A stretch of DNA of 64,000 bases from Jidongwangia harbinensis. GTDB taxonomy: Bacteria; Actinomycetota; Actinomycetes; Mycobacteriales; Micromonosporaceae. Positions 25,324 to 32,881 of this stretch are shown here, piece after piece. The notes beneath the pieces were generated by a model. It was not told where the DNA came from, did not search any database, and was given only the letters and a program-made list of their open reading frames with translations. The stretch is from assembly GCF_020216025.1 (NCBI RefSeq), contig NZ_JAIWNC010000052.1, positions 1 through 64,000 of the forward strand. The letters are read 5' to 3'. The stretch's first letter is position 1; each line of letters opens with the position of its first letter. A program made the translations under genes and the position numbers.

Positions 25324-26214
25324 TCAGTCCCGGTCGTGCTCGCCGCGGACGACCGCGACGGGGCAGTCGGCGTGGTAGATCAGGTGCTGGCTGACCGAGC
25401 CGAGCAGCAGGCCCACGAAGCCGCCGTGGCCGCGGTCACCGACCACGATCAGCTGGGCGTCGTGCGAGCGTTCGGTGAGGACCCGGCCGGCCGGGCCGGA
25501 GGCCATCTCGTGGTGCAGGGCCAGATCGGGGTACCGCTCGCGCAGGCCGGCGATCGCCTGGAGCAGCACCCGTTCCTCCATGGCGGCCAGCAGGTCCGGG
25601 TCGTAGACCAGCGGCATCATGTCACCGGGCATGGTCACCGGCGGGGTGTGCCAGGCGTGCACCGCGACGAGTGCCGCGCCGCGCCGGGTGGCCTCCTCGG
25701 CGGCGAAGCCGATCGCCCGGGTGGAGACCTCGGAGCCGTCGACGCCGACGACGACCGGTCCGGACGGGTGCGCGGTGCCGCGCACCACCAGCACCGGGCA
25801 GTGGCCGTGGGTGGCGGCCTGCACCGCCACCGAGCCGACGAGCAGGCCGGTGAACTGGCCGAGCCCGCGGTCACCGAGGACCAGCAGGTCGGCCCGGCGG
25901 GTCTCGCCGAGCAGCACGGGCACCGGCGCCCCGGTCACGATCTCGGCCGTCACCGTCACCTCGGGGGCGGCCTTCGTGGCGGCCCGCACGGCCTCGTCCA
26001 GGAACGTCTCGGCCCGGGCCCGCAGGGCGCCGTCCCGCGGCGGGGTGACGCCGGGCGTGACCGGCACCGGGATCGTCGGCCATTGCAGGGCATGCACGAT
26101 CCGCAACGGACGTGCGCGTAGCGCGGCCTCGGCGGCGGCCACCTCGACCGCGTCCAGGCTCCGCGGGGAACCGTCGATGCCGACCACCACGGGCGCACCG
26201 GTCAACGCGGTCAT
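25324..26214 (-). CDS. Tandem universal stress protein with intact nucleotide-binding loops
   Basis: A 296-residue cytoplasmic protein with two UspA domains. Both keep the ATP-binding G-x2-G-x9-G-S pattern (GDRGLGQFTGLLVGS and GDRGHGGFVGLLLGS), unlike the homologue at 17985. Each domain starts with VVVGIDGS or VVVGVDGS. An in-frame GTG three codons upstream (26223) is possible, but the ATG has GGTGG at a better distance. A DevR/DosR-like box lies 97 bases upstream. Likely made under hypoxia or stress. Confidence 0.9.
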   Translation of the reverse strand: MTALTGAPVVVGIDGSPRSLDAVEVAAAEAALRARPLRIVHALQWPTIPVPVTPGVTPPRDGALRARAETFLDEAVRAATKAAPEVTVTAEIVTGAPVPVLLGETRRADLLVLGDRGLGQFTGLLVGSVAVQAATHGHCPVLVVRGTAHPSGPVVVGVDGSEVSTRAIGFAAEEATRRGAALVAVHAWHTPPVTMPGDMMPLVYDPDLLAAMEERVLLQAIAGLRERYPDLALHHEMASGPAGRVLTERSHDAQLIVVGDRGHGGFVGLLLGSVSQHLIYHADCPVAVVRGEHDRD

Positions 26215-26310
26215 GGTTTCCACCGCCCTCTCTGCTGGGACCGGACGACGGCCCGGCCGGCCGTCCGTCTGTCGTCCCGGTCAGGATCGCGCGGCGCGGT
26301 GCTCCGCCGT

Positions 26311-26326
26311 CAGGGCCGTTGGTCCC
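26311..26326 (-). promoter_or_regulatory. DevR/DosR-like box upstream of stress-protein gene
   Basis: On the minus strand GGGACCAACGGCCCTG matches the pflB box and its next base at 13 of 16 positions, with the same spacing. It lies 97 bases upstream of the stress-protein ATG and beyond the end of the protease gene. Confidence 0.6.
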
Positions 26327-26341
26327 GGAGCACCGGGCCGG

Positions 26342-27799
26342 TCACTCCCAGCGGGCACCGGACCAGCTGCCGCCGCTCCAGGCCCGGCCGGTGAACTCCG
26401 ACCCGGTGCCCGACCAGGCGCGGCCGGACCAGGCGCGACCCGCCCACGCCACGTCCGACCAGGCGCGGCCGGACCAGGCACGTCCGGACCAGGCGCGGCC
26501 GGCCCAGTTCGCCTGCCCGTTGGTGGCCGGGCCCCAGCCGGTGCCGGTGTAGACGCGCCCCATCCACGAGCCGCCGTTCCACGCGGTCTGCGTGGTGCTG
26601 GCGAAGGCCCACGCCGGGGCGCTCAGCGGGCCGAAGATGTCGCGCTCGCCGGTCAGCGCCGTGGCGTCGCCGAAGGTCACCTGGGTGGTGCCGCGCGCCT
26701 TCTGGATCGATCCGGTACCGGTGCCCCGGGCCGTCGTCAGCGTCACGTTCGGCGGCGGCTGCAGCATCGTGGCGACGTTGAGTTTCCACTGGGTGTTCGC
26801 GTACTGCGGGTTGTTGCCCCAGGTGGCCAGACGGGCCTGCTCGGTGGTGGCGTTCGGGTACTTCTGCAGGTACAGGGCGAGGGCCCCGGAGACCACGGCG
26901 GCCGCCTGCGAGGTGCCGCTGCCCTTGAAGTAGCGGTCGCCGACGCGTGCCGACGGGTAGAACGTGTCCGCGAACGAACCGGGGTTGCGCAGCGACACGA
27001 CGGACCGGCCGGGGGCGAGGACGTCCACCGCGATGCCCCGCCCGTCGGCCGCGGAGAACGCCGAGATCACGTCGTCGGCCGGGTTGGTGGTGCCCCGCGG
27101 GTCGGTCGAGCCGACGACGATGGGGCGGACCCCGGTGGCCGGGTTGGTGATCCGGGAGCCGGTGTTGCCGGCCGCCACGACCACGTTGATCCCGGCGGCG
27201 ACCGCGTTGCTCACGGCGTACCCGAGCGGGTCGGACTCGGCGGACTGGGTGCCGTCGGTGCCGTACGACAGGTTGATGATCCGGATCGGGTTCTTCGGGT
27301 CGTCGTTGCGATGCTCGACCACCCAGTCGATCGCCGCCATCACCTGGGTCACGTCCACGGCGCCGTTGGACATGCCGACCTTCAGCGAGATCAGCTTCGC
27401 GTCCGGGGCGATGCCGCGGAACCCGGTGGCCGTCGTCGCGCTGTCCCGCCCGGCGATGATGCCGGCCAGGTGGGTGCCGTGTCCGTACCCGTCGTAGCGC
27501 AGCAGCGACGGCACCTGACTCTCCAGCGACAGGTCCGGGCCGTTCGCGATGTTGCCGCTGGTCAGTCCGCTCACCGGGACGACGCCCGTGTCGATCAGGG
27601 CGATTCCGACGCCCTTGCCGGTGTAGCCGGCCGCGTACGCCGCGTCGGCGCGGATGCTGCGGGCCACGTCGGCGAGCGTCGCCGCCGTGGCCGGGAACGT
27701 CCAGTCGGTGGTGGCCGCCATGGCGGGTGCCGGTCCGACGGCGGAACCGGTCGCGGCCAGCGCCCCGGCGAGGATCGCCGCGGTGACAGTACGTCGCAT
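26342..27799 (-). CDS. Secreted S8 subtilase with Trp-rich repeat tail
   Basis: A 485-residue exported protease. Signal peptide 1-28 ends at AMA. No long I9 inhibitor prodomain is seen: only about 35 residues precede the catalytic core. Asp is in GIALIDTGVVP, His in GYGHGTHLAGI, the oxyanion Asn in VVVAAGNTG and Ser in KGSGTSQAAAV. After the core, about 90 residues connect to a C-terminal tail (about 430-485) made of GRAWS-type five-residue units (WAGRAWSGRAWSGRAWS and variants) ending SGARWE. The tail is unlike known cell-wall anchors and may bind a surface or polymer. It lies next to, but is transcribed separately from, the dormancy island. Confidence 0.9.
   Translation of the reverse strand: MRRTVTAAILAGALAATGSAVGPAPAMAATTDWTFPATAATLADVARSIRADAAYAAGYTGKGVGIALIDTGVVPVSGLTSGNIANGPDLSLESQVPSLLRYDGYGHGTHLAGIIAGRDSATTATGFRGIAPDAKLISLKVGMSNGAVDVTQVMAAIDWVVEHRNDDPKNPIRIINLSYGTDGTQSAESDPLGYAVSNAVAAGINVVVAAGNTGSRITNPATGVRPIVVGSTDPRGTTNPADDVISAFSAADGRGIAVDVLAPGRSVVSLRNPGSFADTFYPSARVGDRYFKGSGTSQAAAVVSGALALYLQKYPNATTEQARLATWGNNPQYANTQWKLNVATMLQPPPNVTLTTARGTGTGSIQKARGTTQVTFGDATALTGERDIFGPLSAPAWAFASTTQTAWNGGSWMGRVYTGTGWGPATNGQANWAGRAWSGRAWSGRAWSDVAWAGRAWSGRAWSGTGSEFTGRAWSGGSWSGARWE
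26410..26507. repeat. 15-bp tandem repeats encoding the GRAWS tail
   Basis: About six imperfect head-to-tail copies of a 15-bp unit related to GACCAGGCGCGGCCG (plus strand). All remain in frame and encode the Trp-rich tail of the subtilase. Unit-to-unit changes are mostly silent or Arg/Val type. Confidence 0.75.
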
Positions 27800-27906
27800 G
27801 TTCTCCGTGCCTCCGTTTCGCGGCCCGCCGGCAGATCGGCCGAGCGGGCCTGCGAAGAAGTGCCATCGGCGGGCCGGTGCCGGGCATGAGGCCGGCTGCG
27901 CGGAAT

Positions 27907-27930
27907 GCCGGTCCGGCGTGCCGGACCGGC
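27907..27930. other. 11-bp hairpin in the protease / SMP-30 intergenic region
   Basis: Perfect arms 27907-27917 and 27920-27930 around GT. The 270-bp gap separates two divergent genes, so it is not an end-of-gene terminator. It may be an operator or chance in very GC-rich DNA. Confidence 0.35.
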
Positions 27931-27995
27931 CGAACGGCCGACGGTGGATTCCATGAGCCGGGTCGACTCCCTCGGTGCATTCGGCGCGGCTGACC

Positions 27996-28036
27996 TTGAC
28001 AGACGCGCGCGCCGGGGATGACTATGCGCTCAGTCA
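27996..28036 (+). promoter_or_regulatory. Promoter and TetR-type operator before the SMP-30 gene
   Basis: -35 TTGACA (27996-28001), 18-base spacer, -10 GACTAT (28020-28025). The -10 is overlapped by TGACTATGCGCTCAGTCA (28019-28036), which differs by one base from the consensus TGACTATGCGCTTAGTCA found at 35481-35498. A repressor bound here would block the promoter. Confidence 0.8.
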
Positions 28037-28069
28037 GCGGACGATCGGCGGGTTCAAGAGGAGGACGGC

Positions 28070-28954
28070 ATGGCCGGCGTGGCGACCACTCTGCTCGACG
28101 GGTTCGGTTTCCTGGAGGCGCCGCGGTGGCGCGAGGGGCGGATCTGGTTCTCCGACTTCTACACGCTCCGGGTGCTGTCCGCCCGCGCGGACGGCTCCGA
28201 CCTGCGGGTCGAGGCCGAGGTGCCGCACCAGCCGGCCGGCCTGGGCTGGCTGCCCGACGGCCGCCTGCTGGTGGTGTCGATGCGCGACCGCCGGGTGCTG
28301 CGCCGCGAGGCCGACGGCACGCTGGTCACCCACGCGGACCTGAGCCGGCACGCCACCGGTCACGTCAACGACATGGTGGTCGACTCCGACGGCACCGCGT
28401 ACGCCGGCAACTTCGGGTTCGACCTGATGGGCGGCGCGCCGCTGGCGCCGACCGCGGTGCACCGGGTGGACCCGGACGGCACCGTGACCGAGGCGGCGGC
28501 CGACCTGTGGTTCCCCAACGGCATGGTGCTCACCCCGCAGCGGGTGCTCCTGGTGAACGAGACGTTCGGCAACCGGGTCACCGCGTTCGACGTGGCCGCG
28601 GACGGGCAGCTGACCAACCGGCGGGTGTGGGCGCAGTTCGGCCCGCTGCCCACCGAGCGGGACGTCCACAAGGCGCTGGGCCAGCTCGCGGTCGCCGCCG
28701 ACGGTTGCTGCCTGGACGCCGAGGGTGCGTTGTGGATCGCCGACGCCACCGGCGACCGGCTGCTCCGGGTGACCGAGGGCGGCACCGTCACCGACGAGGT
28801 CCGGCCGGGCACGCCGGTGTACGCCTGCGCGCTGGGCGGCGCGGACGGCCGGACGCTGTTCGCCTGCGCGGCGCCGGACTTCGACGAGCACGCCCGCCGG
28901 GCGGCGAACGAGGCCCGCCTGATCGGCATCCCGGTCGCCGTACCGGCGGCCTGA
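28070..28954 (+). CDS. SMP-30/gluconolactonase-family protein (probable lactonase)
   Basis: A 294-residue cytoplasmic six-bladed propeller. Family markers are EAPRWREGRIWFSDF near the N-terminus (metal-binding Glu), GHVNDMVVDSDGTAYAGNFGFD (Asn-Asp ligands), FPNGMVLTP and LDAEGALWIADA. Members hydrolyse sugar or fatty lactones with a divalent metal ion. AAGAGGAGG lies upstream of the ATG. Its stop codon abuts the stop of the converging SDR gene. It shares its operator with the importer operon and acyl-CoA ligase gene, so it probably opens a lactone in the same pathway. Confidence 0.88.
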   Translation: MAGVATTLLDGFGFLEAPRWREGRIWFSDFYTLRVLSARADGSDLRVEAEVPHQPAGLGWLPDGRLLVVSMRDRRVLRREADGTLVTHADLSRHATGHVNDMVVDSDGTAYAGNFGFDLMGGAPLAPTAVHRVDPDGTVTEAAADLWFPNGMVLTPQRVLLVNETFGNRVTAFDVAADGQLTNRRVWAQFGPLPTERDVHKALGQLAVAADGCCLDAEGALWIADATGDRLLRVTEGGTVTDEVRPGTPVYACALGGADGRTLFACAAPDFDEHARRAANEARLIGIPVAVPAA

Positions 28955-29692
28955 TCAGATCGAGATGCCGCCGTCCACCGGCAGGACCACCCCGGTGATG
29001 TACCCGGCCAGGTCGGAGGCGAGGAACGCGACGGCGGCCGCCATCTCGGACGGGTCCGCGAACCGGCCCATCGGGATCGCGGCGGTCAGTTCGGCGAGCT
29101 TCCCGGCGGGTACGGAATCGAGCATCCGGGTGTGCGCGTTGGGCGAGATGGCGTTGACCGTGATGCCGTAGCGGGCCAGTTCCTTGGCCGCGGTCTTGGT
29201 GAAGCCGATGATGCCGGCCTTGGCCATGGCGTAGTTGGACTGCCCGATGTTGCCGTGCAGCCCGGTGTACGACGTGACGTTGATGATCCGGCCGCCGCCC
29301 TGCCGCCGGAAGTGCGGGACCGCGGCCCGGGTGCACCGGAACGTACCGCCGGCGTGCACCGCCATCACCTGCTCGAAGTCGTCGTCGGTGAGCTTCCACA
29401 GCATCCCGTCGCGCAGGATGCCGGCGTTGTTCACCAGTACGTCGAGCCGGCCGGTGTCGGCGACCACCCGGGCCACCACGTCCGCGACCTGAGCGGTGTC
29501 CGAGACGTCCGCGGTCAGGGCGACCGCACCGATCTCGTGTGCCGCCTGGGCGACCGCGCCGGCGTCGGAGTCGACCAGGTACACCGCGGCCCCGGCGGCG
29601 TGGAACTGCGCGCCGATCGCCCGGCCCACGCCGCGGGCGGCACCGGTGACCACCACGGTGCGCCCGCCGAAGTCGAACGTCACCCCGCCCAT
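28955..29692 (-). CDS. SDR-family oxidoreductase (FabG-like 3-hydroxyacyl dehydrogenase)
   Basis: A 245-residue NAD(P)-dependent enzyme. Cofactor motif GAARGVGRAIG lies near residue 16, structural NNAG follows, and the catalytic Ser, Tyr and Lys are in NVTSYTGLHGNIGQSNYAMAKAG. The presence of Asp in VDSDAG after the second strand favours NAD(H). The C-terminal YITGVVLPVDGG is typical of FabG-like enzymes. Last of six genes; its ATG shares one base with the thiolase stop (TGATG). It would oxidise a 3-hydroxyacyl-CoA before thiolysis. Confidence 0.92.
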   Translation of the reverse strand: MGGVTFDFGGRTVVVTGAARGVGRAIGAQFHAAGAAVYLVDSDAGAVAQAAHEIGAVALTADVSDTAQVADVVARVVADTGRLDVLVNNAGILRDGMLWKLTDDDFEQVMAVHAGGTFRCTRAAVPHFRRQGGGRIINVTSYTGLHGNIGQSNYAMAKAGIIGFTKTAAKELARYGITVNAISPNAHTRMLDSVPAGKLAELTAAIPMGRFADPSEMAAAVAFLASDLAGYITGVVLPVDGGISI

Positions 29693-30918
29693 CAGGACAA
29701 CCGCTCCAGGATCATGGCCATGCCCTGGCCGCCGCCGACACACATGGTCTCCAGGCCGATGCCGCGGTCGGCGGTCCGCAGCCCGTTGAGCAGCGTGGTG
29801 GTGATCCGGGCACCGGTCATGCCGTACGGATGGCCGACCGCGATGGCGCCGCCGTGGACGTTCAGGGTGTCGCCGGACTCGTCGATGCCGAGCTCCCGGG
29901 CGCTGGCGATCACCTGCACCGCGAACGCCTCGTTGATCTCGATCAGGTCGACGTCGCCGATGGTCATCCCGGCGCGGGCCAGTGCCCGCCGGGACGCCTC
30001 GACCGGGCCGAGGCCCATGATCTCCGGGGACAGTCCGGTGAGGCCGGTGGAGACGATCCGGGCCAGCGGGGTGATGCCGAGGTCCCGGGCCCGGGTGTCG
30101 GACATGATGACCAGGGCCGCGGCGCCGTCGTTGAGCGGGCAGCTGTTGCCCGCGGTCACCCGGCCGCCGGGCCGGAACACCGGCCGCAGCTGGGCCACCG
30201 CCTCGTAGGTGACGCCGGGGCGGGGGCCGTCGTCGGCGTCCACCACGGTGCCGTCGGGCAGCGTGACCGGGGTGATCTCGGCGGCGTAGAAGCCGGACCG
30301 GATGGAGTCCTCGGCGAGGTTCTGCGAGCGGACCGCGAAGTGGTCCATCTCGGCGCGGGTGATGCCGGCGGCGCGGGCCACGTTCTCGGCGGTCTGGCCC
30401 ATCGCGATGTAGACGTCCGGCAGCTGCCCGTCCCGGCGCGGGTCGGTCCAGGTCTCCGCGGACGCCGCGGCGGTGGCGGCGGTACGCGCCTCCGCCCCGG
30501 CGAACAGCGGATTGTGCGTGTCCGGCCAGGAGTCCGAGGTGCCCTTGGCGTAGCGGGAGACGGTCTCCACGCCGGCCGAGACGAAGACGTCGCCCTCGCC
30601 CGCCCGGATCGCGTGCAGGGCCATCCGGGTGGTCTGCACCGACGACGCGCAGTAGCGCGTGACGGTGGTCCCCGGCACGCGGTCGAGCCCGAGCAGCACC
30701 GACACCACCCGGGCCAGGTTGTCGCCCTGTTCCCCGCCGGGGAGGCCGCAGCCCAGCATCAGGTCGTCGATCTCGGCCGGGTCGAGCGCGGGCACCTGGT
30801 CGAGGGCCGCAAGGACCATCTGGACGGCCAGGTCGTCGGGACGCATGTCGACGAGCGAACCCTTGCGGGCGCGGCCGATCGGCGATCGGGCCGCCGCGAC
30901 GATCACTGCCTCGGGCAT
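29692..30918 (-). CDS. Acetyl-CoA acyltransferase (thiolase)
   Basis: A 408-residue degradative thiolase. The nucleophilic Cys is in TRYCASSVQTTRMAL, the catalytic His in GGAIAVGHPYGMTGAR and the second Cys in METMCVGGGQGMAMI. EINEAFAVQVI is also present. Length and all motifs are normal. It overlaps the stop of the upstream permease gene (TGATG). It would cleave a 3-ketoacyl-CoA, ending the beta-oxidation-like steps of this locus. Confidence 0.95.
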   Translation of the reverse strand: MPEAVIVAAARSPIGRARKGSLVDMRPDDLAVQMVLAALDQVPALDPAEIDDLMLGCGLPGGEQGDNLARVVSVLLGLDRVPGTTVTRYCASSVQTTRMALHAIRAGEGDVFVSAGVETVSRYAKGTSDSWPDTHNPLFAGAEARTAATAAASAETWTDPRRDGQLPDVYIAMGQTAENVARAAGITRAEMDHFAVRSQNLAEDSIRSGFYAAEITPVTLPDGTVVDADDGPRPGVTYEAVAQLRPVFRPGGRVTAGNSCPLNDGAAALVIMSDTRARDLGITPLARIVSTGLTGLSPEIMGLGPVEASRRALARAGMTIGDVDLIEINEAFAVQVIASARELGIDESGDTLNVHGGAIAVGHPYGMTGARITTTLLNGLRTADRGIGLETMCVGGGQGMAMILERLS

Positions 30919-31895
30919 CAGGAACTCCTCACCGGTACGCGGGCCCGCAGCCGGCCGATCGCGGCGCGCAGCCCCGGAGCATCGATCGCGCCGAGCAGCA
31001 GCGCGGCGTAGAGCAGCTGGGTGGTGTAGTCGGGCAGCGCGGCGGTGGTCACGATCTGCGCGAGCAGGGCGACCGACAGGGTGCCGCAGAGCAGGCCCAG
31101 GGGCAGGCCCCGGCCGCCGGCCAGCGACACCCCGCCGAGCAGCGCGGCGACCGCGGCCAGGATCAGCGGTTGCAGGCCGGGATCCGGGTTGGCGGAGGCG
31201 TAGCTGTAGCTCAGCAGCGCCCCGCCGAGCGCGGCGAGCGCGCCGGACACGGTGAACAGGCCGACCACGGTGCGGTCCACCCGTACCCCGGCCACCCGGC
31301 TGGCCCGCCGGTCGCCGCCGATCGCCCGCAGCTCGCGGCCCAGCCTGGTCCGGCCGAGCACGAGCGCGGCGAGCAGGAACGCGGCCAGGGTGATCAGGCT
31401 GCGCGGCGAGAAGACGACGGCGACGGTCCGGTCGACCCAGAGCGTGGCGTCGCTGTTGGGGTAGCTCTTGCTCAGGCCGCCGGACATCGCGCTGGTCAGC
31501 CCGAGCAGTGCGATGTACGTGGCGAGCGTGACCGGCAGCGAAGGGATGCGCAGCCGGGCGATCAGCCCGCCCTGCGCGGCCCCGATCAGCATGCCCGCGG
31601 CCACCGCGACCAGCACACCCAGGGCGGGGGAGGACTGTCCGGTCTGCACCGCCAGCATCCCGCCGAGGGCGTACGTGCCGACCACCGACAGGTCGAACTC
31701 GCCGGCGATCATGGTGATGCCGAGCGCGAGGGCGAGCAGTCCCAGCTGGGCGAAGCCCTGCAGGGCGTTGTAGACGTCGAACGTGGTCAGCGCGTCCCCG
31801 GTCAGCACCGGCGAACCGGCGAACGCGAGCACCACGGCCAGCAGCGACACGGTCGGCAGCAGGCGCTCCGGCCGGCTGGTCCACCGGCGGATCAT
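30918..31895 (-). CDS. CUT2-type ABC permease (second)
   Basis: A 325-residue integral membrane protein of the RbsC family with about nine hydrophobic segments. The family's central cytoplasmic loop motif is visible (GRELRAIGGDRRASRVAGVRVDR). The ATG overlaps the end of the preceding permease (ATGA). It pairs with that permease around the two-domain ATPase. It keeps the typical LALALGITMIAGEFDLSV segment. Confidence 0.93.
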   Translation of the reverse strand: MIRRWTSRPERLLPTVSLLAVVLAFAGSPVLTGDALTTFDVYNALQGFAQLGLLALALGITMIAGEFDLSVVGTYALGGMLAVQTGQSSPALGVLVAVAAGMLIGAAQGGLIARLRIPSLPVTLATYIALLGLTSAMSGGLSKSYPNSDATLWVDRTVAVVFSPRSLITLAAFLLAALVLGRTRLGRELRAIGGDRRASRVAGVRVDRTVVGLFTVSGALAALGGALLSYSYASANPDPGLQPLILAAVAALLGGVSLAGGRGLPLGLLCGTLSVALLAQIVTTAALPDYTTQLLYAALLLGAIDAPGLRAAIGRLRARVPVRSS

Positions 31896-32881
31896 CGCCG
31901 GCCCCGGACCGAGCGCAGGTGCACGGTGAGCACGACGGCGAGCACGAGTAGTCCCTTCACCAGGATCTGGATGCCGGTGGAGTAGCCGCGGAGCAGCAGC
32001 ACGTCCGAGATGATCGAGATGAGCAGCGCGCCGCCGAGCGTGCGCAGCGCCGACCCCCGGCCACCGGCGATCGCGGTGCCGCCGGCGAGCACGGCCGCGA
32101 TCGCGTCGAGCGTGAGGGTGCCGCCCAGCGCGGAGTTCGCGCCGGTGTTGAACGACGCGAGAAAGACGCCGGTCAGGCCGATGCAGGCGCCGAAGAACGC
32201 CCACGCGACCACGGTGACCCGGCCGACCGGGAGCCCGGCGGCGTGCGCCGCGGCCCGGTTCTCGCCGACCAGGTACATCTGCCGGCCGGCCGTGGTGCGC
32301 CGCAGCGTCCACTGGGCCAGCGCGGTGACGGCCAGCAGGACGTAGACGGCCAGCGGCAGCCCCAGTGGCGTGCTGTTCAGCACGTCGTACCGGGGCACCT
32401 CGGCGGACACGGTGGTGCCGTCGCTGATCCAGGTGGCGACGCCGCCGGTGGCGAAACCGGCGGCGATGGTGAGCACGATCGGATTGGCCGCCCAGTAACC
32501 GATCACGGCGCCCTGCACCGCGGTGACGGTCACGCCGCAGAGCAGCGCCAGCAGCAGCGACGTGCCGAGGCCGAGCGGTTGCGTGGCCAGGAAGATCATC
32601 GCGACGACGGTGGCGGTCTGCGACACGGCCAGAGACACCGCGGACCCGGCGATCATCACCAGGGTCGCGCCGATCGCGGTGATCCCGACGAAAGCGGTCG
32701 AGGCGAGGATCGCCCGCGCGTTGTCCAGGGTGAGGAACCGGTCGGTGCTCGCGCCGGCCGCGAGCAGGATCAGGACCAGGACGCCGGCCGCGAGCCGGAG
32801 CGGATCCGGCCGCCGCCGCGCGCCGGTCGCGGGCGGTGTGTCCGGCGGTGCCTCGGCGCGGCCGGATCGGGACACCATCAT
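31892..32881 (-). CDS. CUT2-type ABC permease (first)
   Basis: A 329-residue membrane protein of the RbsC family. It has a soluble Pro-rich N-terminus (PPDTPPATGARRRP), then repeated hydrophobic segments, the TLVMIAGSAVSLAVSQTA segment, and the loop GRQMYLVGENRAAAHAAGLPVGR. The ATG at 32881 overlaps the ATPase stop by four bases; a second ATG follows directly. Having two different permeases suggests a heterodimeric channel. Confidence 0.93.
   Translation of the reverse strand: MMVSRSGRAEAPPDTPPATGARRRPDPLRLAAGVLVLILLAAGASTDRFLTLDNARAILASTAFVGITAIGATLVMIAGSAVSLAVSQTATVVAMIFLATQPLGLGTSLLLALLCGVTVTAVQGAVIGYWAANPIVLTIAAGFATGGVATWISDGTTVSAEVPRYDVLNSTPLGLPLAVYVLLAVTALAQWTLRRTTAGRQMYLVGENRAAAHAAGLPVGRVTVVAWAFFGACIGLTGVFLASFNTGANSALGGTLTLDAIAAVLAGGTAIAGGRGSALRTLGGALLISIISDVLLLRGYSTGIQILVKGLLVLAVVLTVHLRSVRGRR

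Noticed and set aside
26233..26252. GGGACC...GGCCC near the stress-protein promoter considered as a second DevR-like box.
   Set aside because: The half-sites are too far apart (about eight bases instead of four) compared with the pflB box.
26410..26507. Tandem 15-bp units considered as a CRISPR array or VNTR.
   Set aside because: There are no spacers, the units are in frame and they encode the subtilase tail.
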